Shown here: in pieces, positions 1-7,032 of the stretch
Position numbering within the stretch: position 1 is the stretch's first letter
Layout: each line of letters begins with the position of its first letter
Assembly: GCA_045543215.1 (NCBI GenBank)
Contig: JAZQMD010000178.1
Span: 1 to 9,525, forward strand
DNA length: 9,525 nucleotides
DNA from: DXYV01 sp045543215
GTDB lineage: Bacteria; Bacillota; Clostridia; Oscillospirales; Oscillospiraceae
Direction: 5' to 3'
Position numbers and translations under genes: made by a program
The notes under the pieces: generated by a model
Seen by the model: the letters and a program-made list of their open reading frames with translations, nothing else
Told to the model about the DNA's origin: nothing
The model's database searches: none

Positions 1-4
1 GAAA

Positions 5-43
5 AAAGGGCCTGCTTCTTCAAAATGGAGAAGCAGGCCCTTT
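5..43 (-). terminator. Rho-independent terminator of the surface-protein gene
   Basis: A perfect 15-bp inverted repeat (5-19 paired with 29-43, 9-nt loop) has a G+C-rich core. Read on the minus strand it runs into six T residues followed by C (plus-strand positions 1-7 are G then A6). It lies 20 bp beyond the stop codon of the large minus-strand gene, which is where its terminator should be. On the plus strand the stem is followed only by TTTACAA, so termination in that direction would be weak. Confidence 0.9.
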
Positions 44-63
44 ACAATTAGATAAGCAACTAC

Positions 64-3000
64 TTATGCCTTTACCCACCGGGCGTACAAAATATGATTT
101 TCCGCCTTATTCACATAAGTTCTGGCGGTAACCTGCGTACCGTTCTGCTCTGCTGTGTACCAGCCAGTAAAGTTGTATCCACTATAAGTGGGTGTAGGCA
201 AATCGCCGTAACTTCCGCCATAAATGACGGTTTTACTTTTCTTCCCATCAGCCAGTGTACCGGGGCCAGCGTTAAAAGTTACAGTATATTGGTTAAATAT
301 CCATCCTGCATAAAGCGTGATATCTCCGGTAACTGGTGTATTGCCGAAATCATACGGTATAGTCCGGTCAGGATCACTGTACCAGCCATTAAAGGTACAG
401 CCAATCCTGGTAGGATCGTTTGGTTTTGTCGCCGTTTTGCCGTACTCTACGGACTGGCTTGGAACTGAACTTCCCCCCTTACTGTTAAAACTTACGGTCA
501 ACTTGGTCCCCGCTCCCACCGTCCACTTGGCATACAGGGTCAAGTCATGAGCAGGCATTGTCTCAGAGTTAAAGTCAAATTGATTTATGCATTCCTTCTC
601 TTTGTGCCAACCAGCGAAAACATAGTTCTGTCTGGTGGGGGCTCCCGGTTCGGTGATATGTGCACCGTAACGGACAGTCTGAGCATTCACAGGAGAACCT
701 CCCTGGGAATTAAAGGTGACCTGATAGCTGTTGCGGTCATAGTATAGCTTAATAACCAACCTTCCATCAGCAGGGATCTTGGTAGAAGTCACTTCCACAC
801 CGTTGACACTAGCCCGTACGTAAGTCAAGCCCACCAGACCATCACGTTTCAGATCAGTCACATTGACGCTTGCACCCGTTTGTCCTGTTTTTTGTTCAAC
901 GAGGCTCAGCGCATAGCTGCTACCGTTGACACTCTGTTGGTAATGTTCTACCCGATAGGGAGTGTTGGGGGCTGGCTTCCATTTTGCTATGTAAGTAGTA
1001 TTACCAGCAGGCATGGTAACCGCCACAGAATCAGTCCATCCATCAAACATATAGCCTCTCAGGTTTATGGTTGGGGTATGGATTGATGCACCGTACTTAA
1101 TATTTTCATAGACCAAGTCAGGATTTCGATCACTGGTGTAGCCAGCTCCATAGGAAAACGTCAGGTTGTATTGATTCCTGTCATAATACACCTTCACTAC
1201 AGTGGAGCCGTTGTGGGCAATGGTTTGGTTTGTTGTGGATTTCCCACTGTTATAAACAAAACCCTTTGGGGCATTGATATCAGCACTTGTAGGGCTACCT
1301 GTATACCCCTCCTTAGTCAGGGAATTCGTCAGAGCGTATGTCCCATTCAGCTGCTCAGTATAATACTCCACCTTATAAGAGTTCATAGCAGGATTCCATT
1401 TGGCATACACTGTAATGCCATGATTTGGTCCGGCGTAGTTAGGCATAGCTCCTGGGAAAGTGAACGGCCGGGTGCAATTTGCGTCTTCAAACCAACCGCC
1501 AAAGGTATAACCCTCCTTGACAGGATCAGGCGGAGCGGAGATCGGTACACCTGCAGCAGTAGACAGCATCTCTACGCTACTGCCGCCCATACTGTTAAAA
1601 TTAATATAACGCGCATTCGATGGATCACTCCATATAATCGTGATAGTCCGACTGATCGGCAGGGAAGTGAAGTCCAGCGTACCGTGCCTCCAGGTGATTG
1701 TCATCTCACATTTTTCTGAAACGGAAGTGGAAGATGGTGTGACCGTCACGATATTTCCATCTGGATTGTAAGAAAATGCTGGATTGGAGAAAGTGATATT
1801 AAAACGGCTTTCTGTAGCATCATCGTAATGTGCGGCCGGGTTCTTCTCTGGATCATCTGCATCTGCGCCATACAGTTCGCCCGTTTGTAGATCCATGTAC
1901 CGCATATCAAACAGAGATTTGGGTAGTACGAGGGTCTTGACCGTCTGTAATTCATAAGTCAAAAGCTCCTCATCTTCATCATAATTGAAGTCGTAGACAT
2001 TTTCTCTTTCACCCACAGTAAATAGCGGCCACTGGTTTTCATATAACGTTGGCTTATAGGTCAGCGCTTCACTACTAAATAATTGAGCCTTAAATTTAAT
2101 ATCTAGGTAGATTCCAATCTCAAAATGCATGGCACCAGCGTAGAACTGCTCCTGGTTAGAGCCTCTCTTCCATGCCAGCTTGTAATAAAAGTAACCCCAT
2201 AATTGGGCGTATGCACCGGCTTCCGCTGTGATTCCGATACTATCCAGCTTTAATGAGAATAGCCCTACAGCAAGCTCAAATTCAATGCCGGCACGAATCC
2301 CTAACGTACCCATGACATAGAAAATAAACTCGTAATGCTCGGTTTCCAGGTCAATGGTTTCATGAGTGCTCTGCTTCTGGAAGAGCAGCAGGGAGAAGTT
2401 GTAGCGCTTAGCATTGGCATATTCAAAGGTCATACCAAGGGTCACGTACACATTAGCAGCCACCACAAAGTCTGCACTGACTCCATAGACTAGGATATGG
2501 TAAGGATCCACAGAGCCTTCTTTATTGAAAATCTCTTCACGAACTAGTTCGATCCAGCTGCTTTCTGCCCCCTCCATCATTTTGGCATACTGCTCCAGCA
2601 GACTGCCGTAAATGGAGTCCTCTCCTTCTCCGGTTTCCTCAATATTCTCACCAAAAAACTGCTGTTTAGCGTTAATTAGATCCTCAATTTGTTTCCCAAT
2701 GTTGACGATAGGATCACTCTCATCTTCGTTGTTATTGGTCTGGTTGCTGCCCTGGTCATTATTTTCATTGCCGCCCAGACTGGTTCCCCATTCAAAGTTC
2801 AGGAAGTTGCCATCGTCTTCACTTCCTCCTTCAGCCTCAGTCCCAGCTTCATCCCCACCGGAGGTGGACATGGTGGCCGTAACAGCAATTCCGGTGTAAG
2901 TGCCTACATCAAAGTTGGCGTTCAGCTGATAGTCATAAACGTAAGGGAATATCCACGCCCATTTCCAGATAGCGCCACCGCTTACATTGATCCCCAGCAG

Positions 3001-5454
3001 CAATTCCTGCTCAAATGCAGCATTAACAGAGATCACGATCTTGTTCGCCGAACCCTCAGAGGCTTTGACCTCCAACTTAAAACCGACTGTTAACTCAGCG
3101 CGAATACCACCGGCACTGTCCTTAAAGTGTTCCAGTGCATTTGTACCCGCCTTAATATTGGCATTAACTGTCTTTTCAGTAATTTTCACATTTCCCTTGG
3201 AACTGCCAGCACTTCTGGGAGAGAAGGCCAGTACCTCATCGGTAGTGGCAAAGAAACTTTTGATATTCACATCCTCACTTAGTTGCCGGAAACCGTCAGT
3301 CTCCAGTGCAACAGCCGCCAGATAGTTGACCGCCTTCTCCACAAAACCGCTGTCAATAGCCTGTGACTCGATATCAGCCTCCATTGTTGCAATCTCCGCC
3401 TCGGTCATCTCGATTTTTTCCGTACGGGTATTATGAATGTCCATTGCGGCCATGACTGTATCAAGCGTTGTAGGCTTATAAGTAACGGTATATTTATCTT
3501 GTTCCAGAGCTAGGCCGGTGATCTCCACATAGGAGGTCACATTAGCATCATGACTTCCAAAACCACCTTCATAAAATGCGATAAAGTCACCCACATTTAA
3601 GGTAGTCTGGGAGTCCAGCCTCATTGCAGCGTATTTATCGTGAGAAAAGTCCAGGACGGACTTGTCCACGGTAAGAACATTTCCATCGCCGGGATTGGTA
3701 TCTGAATCGACACTCACTGGCAGAACATCAGGGGTATCCAGTACATCTGAGACATCTGCAGTAGTGTAAGAGTATGTAGTACCATCCACTGCAGTAATGT
3801 TTACATAGGCCACAGAATCGTTGTCGGTAGTCATGGTACGCATGTCTGGTTTCGTACCGGTGTAAATAGCAACCGTATCACCCACGGCGAGGGTCTTTGG
3901 CCCGGTGTATGTAAAGGATCCGTTGTCCTCTACCGTCTTAATACTACCATCCGCTCCATTGCCCATGGAGACATTGAATAAGCCTGTCAACCCCTCACTC
4001 ATGTTGCTGACACTGGACTTTGGAATGTACTTGACACTGTCCTCCAGATCCAGATTCAATATATGTTCCTTTGCCGTGATAAAGTTCAAGTCGTCCACGC
4101 TGACCGGCTGCTCTTCACCATCTAAAAGGAACACAACATTGCTGGATTTATCCAGACTTGCCTGATAGGTATGGCCTTCAACGTAGCCGCCTGCCACAGT
4201 GTAAATCCCATTTCCAGCACTGGTAATGCTGATATCAGTCAGCACCGTGTTATTGGCAGAAATTTGGGTAATCGTCAGTGCATCCCGGACCTCCTGCTCA
4301 GAGTCTGCCTTGACCTGAAAGGTGAAGTCAGTTCCTACATCAGTTTTGGTGCGGTAGCTGGGGCTCTCCAGAAAGGGTTTATCCTCAACCTTAGCCATCC
4401 TGGCATACAATGTCATATTGTGGGTAACAGTATCAGTAGTTTCTACCTGATCGGTCAGTGCCGCGTCATAATACCACCCCAGGAAAACACTACCGCGCTG
4501 GTAGGGCGTGGGTAGTTCTGTAATTATGGTCCCAGAGACGTAAGTCTTGGTTTCGGGCAGGGTAAGATCCGTTGCATCCTGACCCTCACCTAAGGCAAAC
4601 TGCACCTCATAGTATCTGGTTACAGATTCCTCTGAAAAACCGCTTAAAGTAGATCCTTCCGTTGGTGCGACCACGCTTGTTGTTCCTCTCGGATTTGCTG
4701 GAACGCCCGGTTCTTTATACCAGGCTTTTACCGCTTCATCCGCACGCATACAAAGCGTTGCCGCCTGAGCGCGGGTCGCGTTGCCGTTTGGATTAAAATT
4801 GACACCATCGCCGTTGAGCAGCCCAGTTTCCCAAAGCTTACACACTGGGTCCCTTGCCCAGTCCGCCACGATATCTAGGTCAGCAGGAACTGCGGTAATA
4901 TTTGCATTTGTATTATATTTTACGCCAAAGGTATCAAAATAGCGCACCAGGAAGGCCGCCATCTGCTGGCGACTAATTAGGGCATCGGGAGAAAACATTC
5001 CATTATCTGTCCCGGTGGTAATACCATGCTTTGCCGCCCAGGCCACATAAGGCGCATAATATTTGTCCATTGAAACGTCCTGGAATGCGGACTGTCCACT
5101 GTATGCCTTCGTGTCCACCCCAGCCATACGGCCAAGAACGGTCACAAACATACTGCGGGTCATGGTCCCGTTCGGATCAAAAGTATTGTCGCCAGTTCCG
5201 GAAAAGAACCCGCGCTCCCATACATATTGCACAGCTCCATTGTACCAGCTGTCCTTGTCCACATCGGTAAAAGAATGGCTTTGGACGTTGTTTTGCTCCA
5301 ATTTTACCGCCAAAACCTGAGTAGGCAGTAGGGAACCCATAATACATAGGCTAAGTAGCAAACTTATACCTCGTCTGGCAAGCATTTTTCCTCCAAGAGC
5401 TCTCCTTAGAGATTGGATCGCGCCCCAGTTTAATATCCTCCTCAATCTCTTCAT
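64..5454 (-). CDS. Large secreted SLH-domain / InlB-repeat cell-surface protein
   Basis: Encodes 1796 residues from the ATG at 5454. I chose this start because AGGAGG (5462-5467) sits 7 nt upstream; an in-frame ATG eight codons earlier (5478) has no Shine-Dalgarno. Order of parts: signal peptide (1-49, cleavage after V-L-A); three SLH domains (about 60-112, 122-172, 185-240) expected to bind the secondary cell-wall polymer; an InlB-type module (280-352); a long beta-rich core; an acidic/Asn-rich linker (865-915) between two predicted helical segments; a second beta-rich stretch (about 978-1180); and a C-terminal run of InlB-type and other modules (1281-1796). There is no LPXTG motif and no C-terminal membrane segment, so attachment is probably through the SLH domains. 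Such proteins are often adhesins or S-layer-associated factors, but the ligand is unknown and no catalytic motif is visible. The gene is transcribed alone and divergently from a response regulator. The architecture is confident; the function is not. Confidence 0.93.
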   Translation of the reverse strand: MKRLRRILNWGAIQSLRRALGGKMLARRGISLLLSLCIMGSLLPTQVLAVKLEQNNVQSHSFTDVDKDSWYNGAVQYVWERGFFSGTGDNTFDPNGTMTRSMFVTVLGRMAGVDTKAYSGQSAFQDVSMDKYYAPYVAWAAKHGITTGTDNGMFSPDALISRQQMAAFLVRYFDTFGVKYNTNANITAVPADLDIVADWARDPVCKLWETGLLNGDGVNFNPNGNATRAQAATLCMRADEAVKAWYKEPGVPANPRGTTSVVAPTEGSTLSGFSEESVTRYYEVQFALGEGQDATDLTLPETKTYVSGTIITELPTPYQRGSVFLGWYYDAALTDQVETTDTVTHNMTLYARMAKVEDKPFLESPSYRTKTDVGTDFTFQVKADSEQEVRDALTITQISANNTVLTDISITSAGNGIYTVAGGYVEGHTYQASLDKSSNVVFLLDGEEQPVSVDDLNFITAKEHILNLDLEDSVKYIPKSSVSNMSEGLTGLFNVSMGNGADGSIKTVEDNGSFTYTGPKTLAVGDTVAIYTGTKPDMRTMTTDNDSVAYVNITAVDGTTYSYTTADVSDVLDTPDVLPVSVDSDTNPGDGNVLTVDKSVLDFSHDKYAAMRLDSQTTLNVGDFIAFYEGGFGSHDANVTSYVEITGLALEQDKYTVTYKPTTLDTVMAAMDIHNTRTEKIEMTEAEIATMEADIESQAIDSGFVEKAVNYLAAVALETDGFRQLSEDVNIKSFFATTDEVLAFSPRSAGSSKGNVKITEKTVNANIKAGTNALEHFKDSAGGIRAELTVGFKLEVKASEGSANKIVISVNAAFEQELLLGINVSGGAIWKWAWIFPYVYDYQLNANFDVGTYTGIAVTATMSTSGGDEAGTEAEGGSEDDGNFLNFEWGTSLGGNENNDQGSNQTNNNEDESDPIVNIGKQIEDLINAKQQFFGENIEETGEGEDSIYGSLLEQYAKMMEGAESSWIELVREEIFNKEGSVDPYHILVYGVSADFVVAANVYVTLGMTFEYANAKRYNFSLLLFQKQSTHETIDLETEHYEFIFYVMGTLGIRAGIEFELAVGLFSLKLDSIGITAEAGAYAQLWGYFYYKLAWKRGSNQEQFYAGAMHFEIGIYLDIKFKAQLFSSEALTYKPTLYENQWPLFTVGERENVYDFNYDEDEELLTYELQTVKTLVLPKSLFDMRYMDLQTGELYGADADDPEKNPAAHYDDATESRFNITFSNPAFSYNPDGNIVTVTPSSTSVSEKCEMTITWRHGTLDFTSLPISRTITIIWSDPSNARYINFNSMGGSSVEMLSTAAGVPISAPPDPVKEGYTFGGWFEDANCTRPFTFPGAMPNYAGPNHGITVYAKWNPAMNSYKVEYYTEQLNGTYALTNSLTKEGYTGSPTSADINAPKGFVYNSGKSTTNQTIAHNGSTVVKVYYDRNQYNLTFSYGAGYTSDRNPDLVYENIKYGASIHTPTINLRGYMFDGWTDSVAVTMPAGNTTYIAKWKPAPNTPYRVEHYQQSVNGSSYALSLVEQKTGQTGASVNVTDLKRDGLVGLTYVRASVNGVEVTSTKIPADGRLVIKLYYDRNSYQVTFNSQGGSPVNAQTVRYGAHITEPGAPTRQNYVFAGWHKEKECINQFDFNSETMPAHDLTLYAKWTVGAGTKLTVSFNSKGGSSVPSQSVEYGKTATKPNDPTRIGCTFNGWYSDPDRTIPYDFGNTPVTGDITLYAGWIFNQYTVTFNAGPGTLADGKKSKTVIYGGSYGDLPTPTYSGYNFTGWYTAEQNGTQVTARTYVNKAENHILYARWVKA
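67..1614 (-). repeat. C-terminal array of InlB-type (Listeria-Bacteroides) modules
   Basis: Residues 1281-1796 of the surface protein are modular. Five InlB-type modules lie at 1281-1353, 1428-1492, 1576-1644, 1645-1718 and 1719-1796. They share an opening like V-T-F-N-S-x-G-G, a middle G-Y-x-F-x-G-W and an ending L-Y-A-K/R-W; the 1428-1492 copy is the most degenerate, ending Y-I-A-K-W. Two other modules of 74 and 83 residues (1354-1427 and 1493-1575) open with Y-K/R-V-E-Y/H-Y and end V/L-Y-Y-D-R-N; these resemble the MucBP-like modules often alternating with InlB repeats. InlB repeats are known as beta-grasp-like stalk or binding modules. The protein ends three residues after the last W, with no sorting signal. 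Confidence 0.88.
4735..5277 (-). other. Three tandem SLH domains (cell-wall anchor)
   Basis: Residues about 60-240 hold three S-layer homology domains. Each has the F-x-D-V / W-or-Y-A-x-x-V...G-I/L-x-x-G...F-x-P-x-x-x-x-x-R pattern. SLH1 has F-T-D-V and F-D-P-N with T-R; SLH2 has F-Q-D-V and F-S-P-D with S-R; SLH3 is more divergent at its start (L-D-I-V-A-D-W) but keeps G-L-L-N-G, F-N-P-N and T-R. Triple SLH domains typically bind pyruvylated secondary cell-wall polymer. Here they directly follow the signal peptide. Confidence 0.93.
5308..5454 (-). other. Signal peptide with unusually long n-region
   Basis: From the ATG at 5454 the first 49 residues contain a long basic n-region with about eight Arg/Lys before the hydrophobic core I-S-L-L-L-S-L-C-I-M-G, then P-T-Q-V-L-A and a likely signal-peptidase I cut before V-K. 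From an internal ATG at 5385 the same signal peptide would be an ordinary 26 residues beginning M-L-A-R-R-G. That internal ATG also has its own GGAGG (see finding), so the first 23 residues could be dispensable for export. Confidence 0.8.
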
Positions 5455-5500
5455 GATCTTTCCTCCTTTTCTATTCATTTTGCTGTCAGCTTCTGCTAGG

Positions 5501-5521
5501 ACAGTAATAACAGTAACAGTA
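5501..5521. repeat. Three ACAGTA direct repeats in the surface-gene leader
   Basis: ACAGTA occurs at 5501-5506, 5510-5515 and 5516-5521 (TACTGT on the minus strand). The repeats lie between the predicted transcription start (near 5545) and the ribosome binding site of the surface-protein gene. They could be a regulator-binding cluster, but the 9- and 6-bp spacing is not the roughly 10-11 bp usual for OmpR-type sites. A chance low-complexity run is possible. Confidence 0.35.
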
Positions 5522-5551
5522 GATTTACTTTCGATCCTCTTTAGAGCACCA

Positions 5552-5580
5552 ATTATATTAAATCTGAAAAATCATTTCAG
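5552..5580 (-). promoter_or_regulatory. Sigma-A-type promoter of the surface-protein gene
   Basis: On the minus strand there is a perfect TATAAT (plus positions 5552-5557) separated by exactly 17 bp from CTGAAA (5575-5580), which matches 4 of 6 bases of TTGACA. Transcription would start near 5545, giving a leader of about 90 nt before the chosen ATG. The position and orientation fit the large surface gene. Confidence 0.65.
5564..5580. promoter_or_regulatory. Dyad overlapping the surface-gene -35 box
   Basis: CTGAAA (5564-5569) and TTTCAG (5575-5580) form a perfect 6-bp inverted repeat with a 5-bp spacer. One arm is the predicted -35 box of the surface-gene promoter and the rest lies in its spacer, so a protein bound here would compete with RNA polymerase. 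The short A/T-rich arms make chance plausible. Confidence 0.35.
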
Positions 5581-5639
5581 TGGAAATAGAAAAGTGTTAT
5601 CATTTGTTATGTTTATTCCAAGCAAAGGAGATGCGTATG

Positions 5640-5648
5640 TGGTAGAAT
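5640..5648 (+). promoter_or_regulatory. Possible extended -10 promoter for the response regulator
   Basis: TGG-TAGAAT matches the extended -10 form (TGn followed by 5 of 6 bases of TATAAT). Transcription would start near 5655, with about 32 nt of leader holding the GGAGGAGG ribosome binding site (5672-5679). No good -35 box lies 16-18 bp upstream, which extended -10 promoters can tolerate. TATCAT at 5598-5603 is an alternative. Confidence 0.35.
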
Positions 5649-5686
5649 AAAAAACAATTTTAGACTTTCTTGGAGGAGGTATCGTT

Positions 5687-6394
5687 ATGGCTTGTGTCCT
5701 TTTTGTGGATGACGATAAAAACCTTCTGACAATTAACAGCGCTTATTTCCAGCGTCACGGTTATGAAACTGCAGTTGCTACGGACAGGGTGTCCGCCCTG
5801 TCCATCCTGGATCATAAAACAGTGGACTGTATCGTTCTGGATATTCTCCTGTCTTCGGGAGAGGAGGGATTTGATTTGTGTGAAGAACTCAAAACCCGCA
5901 CCGATACCCCTGTGCTGTTTCTTACCTGTCTGACGGGGCAGGAGTACCTTTACCGGGGCTTTGCCGTAGGTGGAGATGACTATCTGACTAAGCCCTATGA
6001 CCTAAAGGAGCTGTTGCTCCGCGTAGAAGCGCGGCTACGCCGTGGACGCAATCATGATTTAAACGCAAATATCCTCCACTTTCCACCTATGACAATCGAC
6101 ACGGCTAGCCGTCAGGTAACCATCAACGGTCGGCTCGTGTCTCTCACCGGCAATGAGTTTGACATTCTACTCCTGCTTGCCACTTCCGACAGGGAGCCGT
6201 TTTCTCCAGAGCGTATTTATCAACAAGTATGGAAAATGGCCTATCTGGACTCTGTCCAGACGGTGCGGGTATGTATGGCACGGCTGCGTCAAAAGCTTGA
6301 TACAGCCTGTCCGGAACATCGCTTTATTCAAACGGCATGGGGAAAGGGTTATCTCTTTGTCCCTGCGCCGAGCTTAACCCTTTCTACTACATAA
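5687..6394 (+). CDS. OmpR/PhoB-family response regulator, no adjacent kinase
   Basis: A 235-residue DNA-binding response regulator. The receiver domain (about 2-118) has the acidic pair D8/D9 in V-D-D-D, the phospho-acceptor D52 in V-L-D-I, the switch T80 in F-L-T, Y99 and the conserved K102 in T-K-P. The C-terminal winged-helix domain (about 125-228) has the T-x-x-E-F-x-I-L-L motif, the V-R-V-x-x-x-R-L-R-x-K recognition-helix region and a final G-K-G-Y-L-F. Length and domain order are normal for the family. The start is well set by GGAGGAGG 7 nt upstream. No histidine kinase lies on either side in this window, so its partner is probably encoded elsewhere. It is divergent from the SLH/InlB surface gene and shares its intergenic region, which makes that gene a candidate target. 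Family assignment is firm; target and signal are unknown. Confidence 0.95.
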   Translation: MACVLFVDDDKNLLTINSAYFQRHGYETAVATDRVSALSILDHKTVDCIVLDILLSSGEEGFDLCEELKTRTDTPVLFLTCLTGQEYLYRGFAVGGDDYLTKPYDLKELLLRVEARLRRGRNHDLNANILHFPPMTIDTASRQVTINGRLVSLTGNEFDILLLLATSDREPFSPERIYQQVWKMAYLDSVQTVRVCMARLRQKLDTACPEHRFIQTAWGKGYLFVPAPSLTLSTT

Positions 6395-6432
6395 TTTTAT
6401 AATGATTTCTTTTGTTTTAAACCAGTCCTTAC

Positions 6433-6454
6433 AGCAGCAGATTACTATGCTGCT
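6433..6454. other. Hairpin between the response regulator and DHFR genes
   Basis: AGCAGCA (6433-6439) and TGCTGCT (6448-6454) form a perfect 7-bp stem with an 8-nt loop, 38 nt past the response-regulator stop. Neither strand has a T-run after the stem, so it is a poor intrinsic terminator; it could be a 3'-end stabiliser, a pause site or chance. The rest of the gap (6395-6549) is A/T-rich. It includes a weak extended -10-like TGC-TACTAT at 6487-6495 that could drive the DHFR gene. Confidence 0.35.
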
Positions 6455-6549
6455 ACAAAATTGCACTAGCTGAAATCTTTATTCTATGCTACTATGTTTT
6501 TAATAAAATTGGCATTTAGGGACGTATGCGTATTAAAAGGAGACATGCT

Positions 6550-7032
6550 ATGGAACTCATTGCGGCGGTAGATGAAAATTGGGCCCTTGGCAAGGATGGT
6601 AGACAACCGGTCTATTTAAAGGAGGACCTAAAACGGTTTAAGTCCCTAACTCTGGGAAGGGCGGTTATCCTAGGTCGTAAGACCCTGGCCACCTTCCCCG
6701 GCGGTCAACCCTTAATAGGTCGGGATAATTTCATTTTATCTACAAACCCTACCTTCTCCCCAGAAGGGGCACGGGTATTCCGCTGCCTTGAGGAATTGCT
6801 ACAAGTGGCTCCGGAAAATAGCGTAGTTATTGGTGGAGCCTCGGTATATCAGGCCCTTCTCCCCCATTGTTCCATTGCCTACGTAACCAAGATCCACGCA
6901 TCCTTCCCCGCCGATGTCTGGTTAACCAACCTGGATTCTGCCCCAGAGTGGAGTCTTGTCCAAGAATCCACTCCTGTAGAGCAAAACGGCCTATTTTATC
7001 ATTATACCACCTATGCCAGGAGGGATATCTGA
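6550..7032 (+). CDS. folA: Dihydrofolate reductase
   Basis: A 160-residue dihydrofolate reductase, making tetrahydrofolate from dihydrofolate with NADPH in the cytoplasm. It begins M-E-L-I-A-A-V-D-E-N, the usual DHFR first strand, and AAGGAG (6537-6542) lies 7 nt upstream. An in-frame ATG at 6526 would add eight basic residues and lacks a good binding site. Visible family residues are G14 of the loop after strand 1, the catalytic acid D26 (E-D-L), F30, the NADPH-binding G-R-K-T at 42-45, R58, and the V-I-G-G-A-S-V-Y segment with G95-G96 and Y100. An oddity is that the usual P-W-x-L-P before the catalytic acid reads P-V-Y-L-K, so the Trp (E. coli Trp22) is Val21. No thymidylate synthase gene is in the window. 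The next gene overlaps its stop codon. Confidence 0.92.
   Translation: MELIAAVDENWALGKDGRQPVYLKEDLKRFKSLTLGRAVILGRKTLATFPGGQPLIGRDNFILSTNPTFSPEGARVFRCLEELLQVAPENSVVIGGASVYQALLPHCSIAYVTKIHASFPADVWLTNLDSAPEWSLVQESTPVEQNGLFYHYTTYARRDI

Noticed and set aside
94..5320. Numerous plus-strand open frames of 60-180 codons opposite the large surface gene
   Set aside because: They lie antisense to a convincingly domain-rich coding sequence, have no recognisable domains, and their sequences look like reverse-complement shadows.
5531..5559. A plus-strand promoter using TATATT at 5554-5559
   Set aside because: The -35 position 17 bp upstream (TCGATC) matches poorly, and the same bases form a better promoter on the minus strand.
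5453..5650. A 65-codon plus-strand frame across the divergent intergenic region
   Set aside because: It overlaps the surface-gene start, its promoter and the candidate response-regulator promoter, has no ribosome binding site I can see, and its composition looks non-coding.
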